From assembly GCA_947478935.1 (NCBI GenBank), contig CANJXV010000178.1:1-5654 (forward strand): a DNA stretch of 5,654 bases. Reading direction: 5' to 3'. How positions within the stretch are numbered: the first letter of the stretch is position 1; every line of letters begins with the position of its first letter. This DNA is from Comamonadaceae bacterium (lineage in GTDB: Bacteria > Pseudomonadota > Gammaproteobacteria > Burkholderiales > Burkholderiaceae_C). This document shows positions 1 to 5,654 of the stretch, piece by piece. The position numbers and the translations under genes were made by a program. The notes beneath the pieces are model-generated. The model worked only from the letters and a program-made list of their open reading frames with translations, was not told the origin of the DNA and did not search any database.

Positions 1-1676
1 CGCAGGCCCATGCCTAGGTTCAGCTTGTCCGAGGCTTGAAAATTGACGCCAGTTTTGGCCATTTGCTGCGTCCGGCTGCCATCAAACGCGGGGTAGAAGC
101 CTTGGTAGTCACCACCGTTGAGCCCTTTGATAGTGCCCACTGCGGTGTCCACGTCGCCGCCACGTACGCCGATCATTGCGACAATGGCCTTGGGGTCGGA
201 AATAGTGGTGCGTTTGCTGTAGCTGTAGCCCACACTGGTAGCCAAATCATCGGTCGCCTGCGCCCGGTAGCTTGCACTGAGTTTGTCATCCGCGCTCGAG
301 GTGGCGACTACGCAATTGGTGCCCGCCCGGTAATTGCTTCCACCGGTGGCGTACTGGTTGCACCAGCGTGCCAGGTCTTCGCGGTTGTAAGCCAGGCGAA
401 CCCGCTGGGTCTTGTCGATGCGGTAATCACCGGCCAACTCCGCCTGGTTCTTTTTGAAGCTGAGCGGGGTGTTGGGGTAATAGGCAATGTTATTGGCGCC
501 AATAGCCTGGAAGTTATAAATCGAAGAAGCAGTTTGGTTGTCTCGGATGTCGTATTTGTAGCCTGCAGACAGCGTCAAATCGCGGGTGGTTTGGTCGGTC
601 ACCTTCAGATCGGCGTGTTGGGTAACCACGATGCCGTCCAGCGACGTTTTGGCATTGCCCGCCGCTGTGCCAGTATTGACGAACATAAACGCATCCACCA
701 CGAAGGGATCGTTTTGGGTATTGCGCGCAGTGGATACCGAGCCAGTGAGCTTGGTAGTCGGTGTCAGTTTGTAGCCGCCACTCAAACTCAGTTGGTGAAA
801 ATCATTGCCTGGCGCGGTGCCCATAATCTGGCTATTGGTCGCAGTAGCAAAGGTCGTGAAGTTCACCCGGTCAAAGCCATCCCGGAAAAATGAGCCGAAG
901 TAGGTCGCGCTGAGATGAGCGTTTTCACCCGTCCAGTTCGTCGCCAGATTGAAAGTGTCCGTCTGGTATTGGGTGGGGTTGGGCAAGATGGATACCGCTT
1001 CGCCCGCAGGTGCCGTGCCCGAGGCGGCAAAACCGGCCGATCCAAAAGCCATCAGCTTGGCGCCGGTTTGTTCTAGGTGGTTGTAGTCAAACTTCAGGCC
1101 CAGCCGCGAATTGATTTCCATTCCTGCCATCACTGAGGTGTTCTTGCGCGTGCTGTCGATATCAACCTTGTGGTAGGTCGCTAATTGCGCCGTTGACAGC
1201 GTGGTGGTGTTGCTGGCGAGTCCAAAACCCGGCAGCGTGAAGGTATTGGAGCCCGCTGCACCGGTGTAAGGGGTCTGGTAGCTGTCCGACAACCTATGGC
1301 GTAACTCATCGTAGTTAAGGCCAAAACTCCACGCGCCTTGGTCGCTGATGTTGGCCCCGATTTCGCCCGAAGCGGTGCCCACGTCGCTGCCCTTGATTTC
1401 CCAGCGCTGTGTACCTTCGCCCGCGCCATAAGCGTCGCCCCCACGAATGTTGAAATTGCCATACAGGCCAGGGCCTGAAGTATTGATGCCGTTGTATTCG
1501 CCAAACTTGGCAGAGGACTGCGATGCCCCTTGTACGCCGATCTCGAGCCGGTTGGTGGGGTGCGTGAGCGCATCGGCACTTTCGTCCTGCGCCCAGGTCA
1601 AGGTAGGCGCCATGCACGTGGCCAGCACGGCGCCAGCTATGGCGCTGAGGGTGAAAATTTCTTTATGCGATTTCAT
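1..1676 (-). CDS. mtoB: MtrB/PioB-family decaheme-associated outer-membrane beta-barrel protein (MtoB-like), 3' end off window
   Basis: The frame is open from an ATG at 1676 to the window edge: 558 codons with no stop, C-terminus missing. Residues 1-29 form a signal peptide (KSHK basic start, hydrophobic core, cleavage after TWA before QDE). The rest has the alternating polar/aromatic pattern, Gly/Thr/Asn-rich turns and repeated short strands of an outer-membrane barrel (e.g. SATYFGSFFRDGFDRVNF near residue 260, LSASYRAQ, VGYSYSKR). The MtrB/PioB family normally spans very roughly 650-800 residues, so perhaps 100-250 are missing. Members form a pore that sheathes the decaheme cytochrome and insulates electron transfer through the outer membrane. 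The start is supported by a strong Shine-Dalgarno (AAGGGGA, 1683-1689) 6 bases upstream. It lies 16 bases after the decaheme gene, so it is cotranscribed. The mature N-terminus lacks the CXXC motif described for Shewanella MtrB; two cysteines sit at residues 439 and 455. The family is secure from context and pattern. The mto rather than mtr symbol is an inference from the MtoD-like neighbour. Confidence 0.88.
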   Translation of the reverse strand, partial: MKSHKEIFTLSAIAGAVLATCMAPTLTWAQDESADALTHPTNRLEIGVQGASQSSAKFGEYNGINTSGPGLYGNFNIRGGDAYGAGEGTQRWEIKGSDVGTASGEIGANISDQGAWSFGLNYDELRHRLSDSYQTPYTGAAGSNTFTLPGFGLASNTTTLSTAQLATYHKVDIDSTRKNTSVMAGMEINSRLGLKFDYNHLEQTGAKLMAFGSAGFAASGTAPAGEAVSILPNPTQYQTDTFNLATNWTGENAHLSATYFGSFFRDGFDRVNFTTFATATNSQIMGTAPGNDFHQLSLSGGYKLTPTTKLTGSVSTARNTQNDPFVVDAFMFVNTGTAAGNAKTSLDGIVVTQHADLKVTDQTTRDLTLSAGYKYDIRDNQTASSIYNFQAIGANNIAYYPNTPLSFKKNQAELAGDYRIDKTQRVRLAYNREDLARWCNQYATGGSNYRAGTNCVVATSSADDKLSASYRAQATDDLATSVGYSYSKRTTISDPKAIVAMIGVRGGDVDTAVGTIKGLNGGDYQGFYPAFDGSRTQQMAKTGVNFQASDKLNLGMGL

Positions 1677-1692
1677 AATAAATCCCCTTGAA

Positions 1693-2700
1693 TTAGCGTT
1701 GGAAGTAACCACCCGCTGGGCTATTGCTGCCATGCACCTGCCGGTGGCAGTTCATGCAGGCATTGCCCACTAGGTTTTTACTGGGGTAAATCGTGGCGCC
1801 TGTGGGGCCGACAGTGGACAGTCCACCCTGGCGACCCGCTGTATTGGGGCCTGCCGGGGTGCCACTGGCGTGGGTGCCGTCATGGCACTCCTGGCAGAGG
1901 AAGGGCGCACGGGATTTCAGCAAGGGCGCTATGTTCGAGCCATGGGGCGTGTGGCAATTGGCGCAGTCTTCGGTCACCGGCTGGTGCTCGAACAGAAAGG
2001 GGCCGCGCTTTTCTGCATGGCACTGGTAGCAGGTCTCGGTAACCGTGTTTTTCTTGAGTAACTTGGGACCGCTGGAGCCATGCGGGTTATGGCAATCGGA
2101 GCAGCCCACTTTGCCTTCACCAATCGGGTGGTGCGAGAGTTTTTTGCTATCAGCACGCTGGTCTTTATGGCAGCTGTAGCACACCTCGGCCTGGGTCTTT
2201 TTGTCTTGTAGTTTGTCTTTAGGCCGGTGCACCACATGGCAGTCATTGCAAGCCACGCCGTTGTTTTGGTGTTGCCCACCGTCCCAGTTGTTGCGCTTGC
2301 CGCCTTTGTGGCAACTGAGGCATTGCTCCGCGCGGTCTTTGTCGCCGGATGCGGCATACACGCCTTTTTTGAATACATGATCCGGCGCGACACGGCCCTT
2401 GCCGCTGGTATCACCCTTCAAGTGGTCGGCACTGGCGCCATGGCAAGACTGGCACGTGGGTGTACGCGGATCGCCGCGCACCCCGTGCTTGGTTTGGTAG
2501 AGGCTGAGCACCGGCGCGGTTTCGCTTTCGTCATGGCATTTGGTGCAGACCGCGTCTTTTTTCAGCGCTTCCTGCGCCAGTGCCGACTTGGACGCGCCAG
2601 CGGCCAGGTCCGGCAGTTGGTTGTCTTGTGCCCAGGCGGGTGCCGCAAACACGCTGGCCAGCAAGGCGCCAGTCACCAGTAATTTGGAGAAATTTTTCAT
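1693..2700 (-). CDS. mtoA: DmsE/MtrA-family decaheme c-type cytochrome (MtoA/MtrA/PioA-like)
   Basis: A 335-residue periplasmic/outer-membrane multiheme cytochrome, close to the length of Shewanella MtrA. Residues 1-24 are a Sec signal peptide ending AWA before QDN. Exactly ten CXXCH heme sites begin at residues 52, 83, 127, 151, 174, 200, 224, 246, 269 and 315. Many other histidines (72, 93, 108, 144, 158, 190/191, 207, 239, 253, 277, 323) can supply distal ligands for bis-His hemes, several in NPHGS/TPHGS-type motifs. A Gly/Thr/Pro-rich stretch (275-312) separates heme 9 from heme 10. The C-terminal CMNCHRQVHGSNSP segment is typical of the MtrA/DmsE family. The family threads inside an MtrB-type barrel and moves electrons between the periplasm and the cell surface. 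The barrel gene follows 16 bases downstream and a monoheme cytochrome precedes it by 40 bases, which fits an Mto/Mtr operon. The Shine-Dalgarno is weak (GGGAA, 5 bases before the ATG). DmsE (extracellular DMSO respiration) is less likely because no DMSO reductase gene is visible. Confidence 0.95.
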   Translation of the reverse strand: MKNFSKLLVTGALLASVFAAPAWAQDNQLPDLAAGASKSALAQEALKKDAVCTKCHDESETAPVLSLYQTKHGVRGDPRTPTCQSCHGASADHLKGDTSGKGRVAPDHVFKKGVYAASGDKDRAEQCLSCHKGGKRNNWDGGQHQNNGVACNDCHVVHRPKDKLQDKKTQAEVCYSCHKDQRADSKKLSHHPIGEGKVGCSDCHNPHGSSGPKLLKKNTVTETCYQCHAEKRGPFLFEHQPVTEDCANCHTPHGSNIAPLLKSRAPFLCQECHDGTHASGTPAGPNTAGRQGGLSTVGPTGATIYPSKNLVGNACMNCHRQVHGSNSPAGGYFQR

Positions 2701-2740
2701 GGAAGTTCCCAGCGAAGAGTCAGGTAAGAAGGGCTTGCGC

Positions 2741-3100
2741 TTACTGCGCCAGAATCCACTGCACCAGGTTTTTGATCTGGGCCATGTCTTTGGGGGGAGA
2801 GGTTTTGACGATCTTGTGTTCCTCTTCGTGGCCGTCAGGGAACTTGGCTTTTTCGCCGGACATGATGTGCTCGATCAGGCGCGTCTCGGCGTTGGCTTTG
2901 CCTTTGTATTTCTCAGCCACTTTGTTGTAAGCGGGGCCGTCTTTGTCTTTGTCAATAGCGTGGCATTTAAGGCAGTTGTTTTGACGGGCTAGGGCTTTGG
3001 CGGCTTCGGCATCGACCTCAGCGTGGGCGCCTGCCAACAGGCCGCTCAGGGCTACAGCAGCCAGAGAAGTCAGGGTTCGGGATAAAAATATGGTGTGCAT
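2741..3100 (-). CDS. mtoD: Monoheme class I c-type cytochrome, MtoD-like periplasmic electron shuttle
   Basis: A 119-residue protein. Residues 1-27 form a signal peptide (hydrophobic core, cleavage after AHA before EVD), leaving a mature protein of about 92 residues, the size of c551/c552 cytochromes. One heme site, CLKCH, is at 43-47, followed by DGPAY (54-58) as in the c551 family, and the C-terminal helix KNLVQWILAQ (110-119) matches that family. The usual axial methionine (in a PMPPN-like loop) is absent: the equivalent loop reads HKIVKTSPPKD, and Met106 falls in the C-terminal helix. His91 or His95 is the likely sixth ligand. This fits MtoD of Sideroxydans lithotrophicus, reported to be a bis-histidine class I cytochrome. 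The probable role is carrying electrons between the decaheme conduit and inner-membrane or periplasmic partners. A GAGG Shine-Dalgarno (3109-3112) lies 8 bases before the ATG. It is the first gene of the three-gene operon. The cytochrome call is certain; the mtoD symbol rests on ligand pattern and context. Confidence 0.9.
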   Translation of the reverse strand: MHTIFLSRTLTSLAAVALSGLLAGAHAEVDAEAAKALARQNNCLKCHAIDKDKDGPAYNKVAEKYKGKANAETRLIEHIMSGEKAKFPDGHEEEHKIVKTSPPKDMAQIKNLVQWILAQ

Positions 3101-3156
3101 TACTGGTACCTCATCGATAAAACCACTTGGCTTGTTTAGGGACCGGAGCCCTCAAA

Positions 3157-3166
3157 CGCTTAAGCG
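3157..3166. repeat. Perfect 10-bp palindrome
   Basis: CGCTTAAGCG is self-complementary and lies 57 bases before the cytochrome start, possibly within its 5' leader. The palindrome is real, but a 10-bp example may arise by chance. No known binding motif was recognised. Confidence 0.3.
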
Positions 3167-3188
3167 CAAGTGTGGGCGCGAGTACAAG

Positions 3189-3200
3189 CGATAGCTATCG
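3189..3200. repeat. Perfect 12-bp palindrome
   Basis: CGATAGCTATCG reads the same on both strands. Its centre is 33 bp (about three helical turns) downstream of the centre of the proposed operator, placing both on the same face of the DNA. It could be a second regulator site, or it could overlap the -10 region of an activated promoter. No known motif was recognised. Confidence 0.4.
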
Positions 3201-3219
3201 GAGAGTGATGAATGCAGAC

Positions 3220-3235
3220 CTAGGAATAGTCCTAG
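3220..3235. promoter_or_regulatory. Candidate response-regulator operator, 6-4-6 inverted repeat
   Basis: CTAGGAATAGTCCTAG is a perfect 6-bp inverted repeat around a 4-base centre. It can also be read as two abutting inverted heptads, ATTCCTA and AGTCCTA, the arrangement used by NarL/FixJ-type dimers; it resembles the TTTCCTA heptads bound by Bordetella BvgA. The recognition helix of the neighbouring response regulator (KTVSTHKSNLLHKM) is similar, from memory, to that of BvgA. The site is 120 bases upstream of the cytochrome ATG. The repeat is seen directly; its function as an operator is inferred. Confidence 0.5.
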
Positions 3236-3307
3236 TTTTGGAAGACGCTGCGAGCAAAGAATCTCCGCGCCCTGCGAATGGCAGACCTTGCGGGCCAAGT
3301 CGGTGTA

Positions 3308-3336
3308 CAGACTGGCGTCTGCGGGCTAAGCAGCCC
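3308..3336 (-). other. Two adjacent short hairpins after the response-regulator gene
   Basis: CAGAC-TGGC-GTCTG (3308-3321) and GGGCT-AAGC-AGCCC (3323-3336) are two 5-bp stems with 4-base loops, separated by one base. They begin about 24 bases past the regulator stop codon. On the minus strand no run of T follows either stem, so they do not look like a strong intrinsic terminator. They could slow or partly attenuate read-through, or protect the 3' end of the regulator mRNA. Confidence 0.4.
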
Positions 3337-3359
3337 AATTCAAGCCTTCGTCGGCTGAC

Positions 3360-4013
3360 CTAGTCGTGCGGCTGATTGTCCAGCAGTTGGTGCTCTAAGG
3401 CGTAACGCACCAAATCGACCTGCCCAGCCAAATGCATTTTGTGTAGCAGATTGGATTTGTGGGTGCTCACGGTTTTGATACTTAGCGAAAGCTCCTGCGC
3501 AATCGCCGTCAAGCTGGTGCCGCGCACAATGCGGCTAAAGACCTCGAATTCTCGATCGCTCAGGGAGGTATGGGGCAAGTCTTCGCTGTGCGGCGCCATA
3601 TCCATGGCCAGGAGCTCGGCCACTTTGGGGCTAATGTAGCGACCACCGGCCACCAGCTTGCGTAAGGCTGGCAGCAGCAAATCCATATCGCTTTCTTTAG
3701 ACAAATAGCCCGAGGCACCGGCGCGTATGGCGCGCACCGCATATTGCGCTTCATGGTGCATGCTGAAAATCAGCACAGGAAGCCGTGGGCGCTCTTGGCG
3801 TATCAGCTTGATCAACTCCAGGCCGTTGCGCCCCGGCATGGAAATGTCCAGAATCACCAGCGCCCAGTCGCGCTGGCGCACCGCTTGCAATGCGGCATTG
3901 CCGTTAGCGGCCTCGCCCGCGACCGCGAAGTCGTCGGTATCAGCCAAAATTTTTCGCAAGCCATCACGGATGATGGCGTGGTCGTCAGCGACCAGGACTT
4001 GCCAGGGGCTCAT
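3360..4013 (-). CDS. NarL/LuxR-family two-component response regulator
   Basis: A 217-residue DNA-binding response regulator of normal length for the NarL/FixJ family. The receiver domain (about 4-120) has the acidic pair Asp10/Asp11, phospho-acceptor Asp56 in VILDISMPG, switch residue Ser84 and conserved Lys106 in YLSKES. A linker (about 125-148) leads to a LuxR-type helix-turn-helix (149-210) containing LSDREFEVF, the turn around SLTAIAQELSLS and recognition helix KTVSTHKSNLLHKM (180-193). All phosphorylation residues are intact, so it should be a functional phospho-dependent transcription factor. It overlaps the kinase gene by 4 bases (ATGA, 4010-4013), and a strong Shine-Dalgarno lies inside the kinase end, so the kinase is its expected partner. 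The next gene downstream is the cytochrome operon, which is the most obvious target; the inverted repeat at 3220-3235 is a candidate site. It is closest in style to BvgA/UhpA-type regulators. The specific gene name is not recognisable. Confidence 0.95.
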   Translation of the reverse strand: MSPWQVLVADDHAIIRDGLRKILADTDDFAVAGEAANGNAALQAVRQRDWALVILDISMPGRNGLELIKLIRQERPRLPVLIFSMHHEAQYAVRAIRAGASGYLSKESDMDLLLPALRKLVAGGRYISPKVAELLAMDMAPHSEDLPHTSLSDREFEVFSRIVRGTSLTAIAQELSLSIKTVSTHKSNLLHKMHLAGQVDLVRYALEHQLLDNQPHD

Positions 4014-5654
4014 ACGGTCATCTCCTCGCGCAATACGGGCCTAGGCGTGCAAGGCAACGCCGACAAAGCCAAACGCAGCGTGACGCTGCAACCTTGGCCC
4101 GGCGCGCTGACGATTTCCAAGCGGCCACCCACAGCGCGAGCCCGCTCGCGCATGCTGCTCAAGCCCATACCGATGGGGCCTGATGTAGCGTCCATGCCTT
4201 TGCCATCATCGCGCACGCGCAAGATCAAATCGGCTTCATCACTTTGCAAATCGACCCAGACATTGCCCGCCTGCGCGTGGCGCACCACGTTATTCAAAGC
4301 CTCTTGCACGATGCGAAACAAGGCAGTGGCCAGTGCCGGGTCGCTAACTAGGTCTTGCGCCGGTAGATGCATATGCAATTGCAAACCGCTGTGGCGCGCA
4401 AATTCGCGGATTTGCCAGGTGACCGCGTCCCCAAAGCCCAGCTCATCCAATATTTGCGGGCGTAACTCGGACGAAATGCGGCGTACCGAGCCAATAGCGG
4501 TATCGAGCATGCGGCGCATATCGTCCAGGCTCTGCGGCTCTGCACTACGCCCTTCTTTGACGCGCGTACATAGCCAAGCCAGGCTGAGTTTGAGTCCAGT
4601 GAGCTGTTGCCCTAGGTCGTCATGTAACTCACGCGAGATGCGGGTTCGCTCTTCTTCGCGCACGGTTTGCTGACCAGCGTAAAGGGCGCGCAGCTCCTGA
4701 TTCATGGCCGTGAGTTCGTTGCGTGCGCGCCGCTGCGCTGTCACATCACGCAGTACGGCCGTCATTTGAATGTGCCCACCAATGTCGGTCTTAGAGATGG
4801 AGGACTCGATCGGGAACTCTGTGCCATCACTGCGCAGACCAAAAATTTCCAGCTGCGCCGCCATGGTGCGTGGCCCTTCCGAAGTGTGTGCGAAGGCGCC
4901 CATTTGTGCATCGTGGTTCGCGCGGGATCGCTTGGGAAGTAACTGGGTCAGCGGCTGACCGATTACCTCTTTCGCAGGATAGCCAAACATGGCCTCGGCC
5001 GCTGGGTTGAATAGCTGGATACACATGTAGCTATCGACCGCCACTATGGCGTCTTTCACCGATTCCACCGTGTGTTGGTAGCGCAGATGGGCATCGCTCA
5101 AAGCGGCTTCCAACAACTCTTTACGGCGCAGTTTTTGCATCAGAAAAGACGCTACAAATACGGTAAATAAACACAACACAGCCACGGCCAGTGCGATCGG
5201 AATCGCCACCTCGCGCCAGGCGGCCAGGCTTTGACTCTCGTCGTCCGATACGCCTAGCAGCAAAGGAAAGTCCGGCAGACGGCCCAAAGCAAACGTCAGC
5301 CGCGTGCCATCGCCACTTTCGTGCACCAGGGTGCGTACGCCCTCTTGCGCGGCGGGCAAGCGCGTACCCATCAGCTCCAGCGCTAGCGCACCCAGGTCGT
5401 TTTCACGATGCGGGTAGCTGGCCATCAAAGTGCCATCGGCTTGGTAAATCGCCACAGGGCGCGCATAGTCCAAGTGCACTTGCATAAACACGGCCTCAAA
5501 ACGCGCTAGGTCCAGGTCGGCCACTACCGCGCCTCTAAAACTACCGTTGGCATTTTCCAGCCGTCGGGCCATGCGCACCAGCCACAAGCCACTGGACGCA
5601 TCGCGCCGCGGCTTGTCCATGAAAAAGCCTTTATGGCCGCCCTTAGAAAAGGCA
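4010..5654 (-). CDS. Membrane sensor histidine kinase (Cache-PAS-HisKA_3-HATPase), 5' end off window
   Basis: The frame is open through the right edge, so the Met codon at 5620 is internal and the true N-terminus, with the first transmembrane helix, is missing. Numbering from that Met, residues 1-130 are the distal part of a periplasmic double-Cache/PDC sensor (GLWLVRMARR, then NGSFRGAVVADLDL). A transmembrane helix spans about 138-160, followed by the basic stop MQKLRRKE. A PAS domain spans about 178-295 (FNPAAEAMFGYPAKEVIGQPL; ends VLRDVTAQRRA). A short coiled linker precedes HisKA_3, with phospho-acceptor His333 in ISRELHDDLGQQL. The HATPase domain has the N-box (VQEALNNVVRHA, 438-449), G1 (DDGKGMD, 471-477) and G2 (GMGLSSMRERA, 484-494). 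All catalytic motifs are present. HisKA_3 kinases typically partner NarL-type regulators, matching the overlapping next gene. The Cache domain implies a small extracytoplasmic ligand; the PAS might sense redox, but no cofactor-binding signature is clear. Confidence 0.93.
   Translation of the reverse strand, partial: AFSKGGHKGFFMDKPRRDASSGLWLVRMARRLENANGSFRGAVVADLDLARFEAVFMQVHLDYARPVAIYQADGTLMASYPHRENDLGALALELMGTRLPAAQEGVRTLVHESGDGTRLTFALGRLPDFPLLLGVSDDESQSLAAWREVAIPIALAVAVLCLFTVFVASFLMQKLRRKELLEAALSDAHLRYQHTVESVKDAIVAVDSYMCIQLFNPAAEAMFGYPAKEVIGQPLTQLLPKRSRANHDAQMGAFAHTSEGPRTMAAQLEIFGLRSDGTEFPIESSISKTDIGGHIQMTAVLRDVTAQRRARNELTAMNQELRALYAGQQTVREEERTRISRELHDDLGQQLTGLKLSLAWLCTRVKEGRSAEPQSLDDMRRMLDTAIGSVRRISSELRPQILDELGFGDAVTWQIREFARHSGLQLHMHLPAQDLVSDPALATALFRIVQEALNNVVRHAQAGNVWVDLQSDEADLILRVRDDGKGMDATSGPIGMGLSSMRERARAVGGRLEIVSAPGQGCSVTLRLALSALPCTPRPVLREEMTV
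4022..4027 (-). promoter_or_regulatory. Shine-Dalgarno for the response regulator, inside the kinase gene
   Basis: GAGGAG on the minus strand lies 8 bases before the regulator ATG, within codons for the last residues (REEMTV) of the kinase. With the ATGA stop/start overlap this supports the regulator start and suggests translational coupling. Confidence 0.75.

Larger units (their letters stand above)
3101..3359 (-). promoter_or_regulatory. Intergenic control region upstream of the electron-transfer operon
   Basis: This 259-base gap separates the regulator stop codon from the cytochrome start and contains no convincing gene. Reading in the direction of transcription, it holds two hairpins close after the regulator, a 16-bp inverted repeat (3220-3235), two perfect palindromes (3189-3200 and 3157-3166), a weak hairpin (AGGG/CCCT around a 7-base loop, 3138-3152) and the cytochrome Shine-Dalgarno. 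No good -35/-10 pair is visible. TGTACT (minus strand, 3181-3186) matches a -10 element at four of six positions, but nothing resembling TTGACA lies 16-18 bases upstream of it. That is what an activator-dependent promoter would look like. That the operon promoter lies here is an inference from the gap size and the sites. Confidence 0.6.

Noticed and set aside
36..893. A 285-codon open frame on the plus strand
   Set aside because: It lies wholly antisense to the MtrB-family barrel gene, which has an intact frame, a signal peptide and a good ribosome binding site. The plus-strand product shows no recognisable domain.
1181..1617. Short minus-strand frames inside the barrel gene, suggesting a frameshift or broken gene
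   Set aside because: Reading from the ATG at 1676 gives one uninterrupted frame to the window edge. It was spot-checked near positions 890, 350 and 5 and always stayed in phase, so the gene is not broken.
3323..3336. Intrinsic terminator for the kinase-regulator operon
   Set aside because: The 5-bp GC-rich stem is plausible but is followed by GC-rich sequence rather than a T run on the minus strand, and by none on the plus strand either, so it is listed only as a hairpin.
3127..3363. A 78-codon plus-strand frame in the intergenic region
   Set aside because: It has no clear ribosome binding site and no recognisable motif, it runs against all neighbouring genes, and it covers the palindromes and operator-like repeat that better explain the region.
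3744..4673. A 309-codon open frame on the plus strand
   Set aside because: It crosses the junction of the kinase and regulator genes in antisense. Both of those have complete conserved motifs, and the antisense product is low in structure and rich in Arg/Ser, typical of a shadow frame.
5618..5620. ATG at 5620 as the start of the histidine kinase
   Set aside because: The frame continues open upstream to the window edge, and the sequence just after this Met is already inside the periplasmic sensor domain, with no first transmembrane helix before it. It is an internal Met of a truncated gene.
1..5654. CRISPR arrays, tRNAs, insertion sequences or attachment sites
   Set aside because: Nothing of the kind was seen: no regularly spaced direct repeats, no transposase-like frame and no tRNA-like cloverleaf.

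Overview
The window looks like the chromosome of a betaproteobacterium, most likely a Burkholderiales relative of Rhodoferax, or an iron-cycling group such as Sideroxydans. This is inferred from gene content and protein style only; no rRNA or other marker gene is present. All five genes lie on the minus strand, so transcription runs from the right edge to the left edge. The outer two genes are cut by the window ends.

Right part (3360-5654): a two-component system. A membrane histidine kinase (periplasmic Cache-type sensor, transmembrane helix, PAS, HisKA_3, HATPase) lacks its N-terminus because it runs off the right edge. It overlaps a NarL/LuxR-family response regulator by 4 bases (ATGA), so the two are probably translationally coupled.

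Middle (3101-3359): a 259-base non-coding gap. It holds two small hairpins just after the regulator stop codon, a 16-bp inverted repeat resembling binding sites of NarL/BvgA-type regulators, and two perfect short palindromes. This is the likely control region of the genes to its left.

Left part (1-3100): an extracellular electron transfer operon with gaps of only 40 and 16 bases. In transcription order it encodes a monoheme periplasmic cytochrome c resembling MtoD, a decaheme cytochrome of the DmsE/MtrA/MtoA/PioA family with ten CXXCH motifs, and an MtrB/MtoB/PioB-family outer-membrane beta-barrel whose C-terminus is off the left edge.

Working model: the barrel and the decaheme cytochrome form a porin-cytochrome conduit that carries electrons across the outer membrane. 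The monoheme cytochrome shuttles electrons through the periplasm. The two-component system may switch the operon on in response to a periplasmic ligand. The sequence does not show the direction of electron flow (Fe(II) oxidation as in Mto/Pio, or Fe(III) reduction as in Mtr), because no outer-surface MtrC/OmcA-type or inner-membrane CymA/MtoC-type cytochrome lies in the window. The family assignments are known biology. The least described parts are the proposed operator and regulatory link, and the missing methionine ligand in the monoheme cytochrome.
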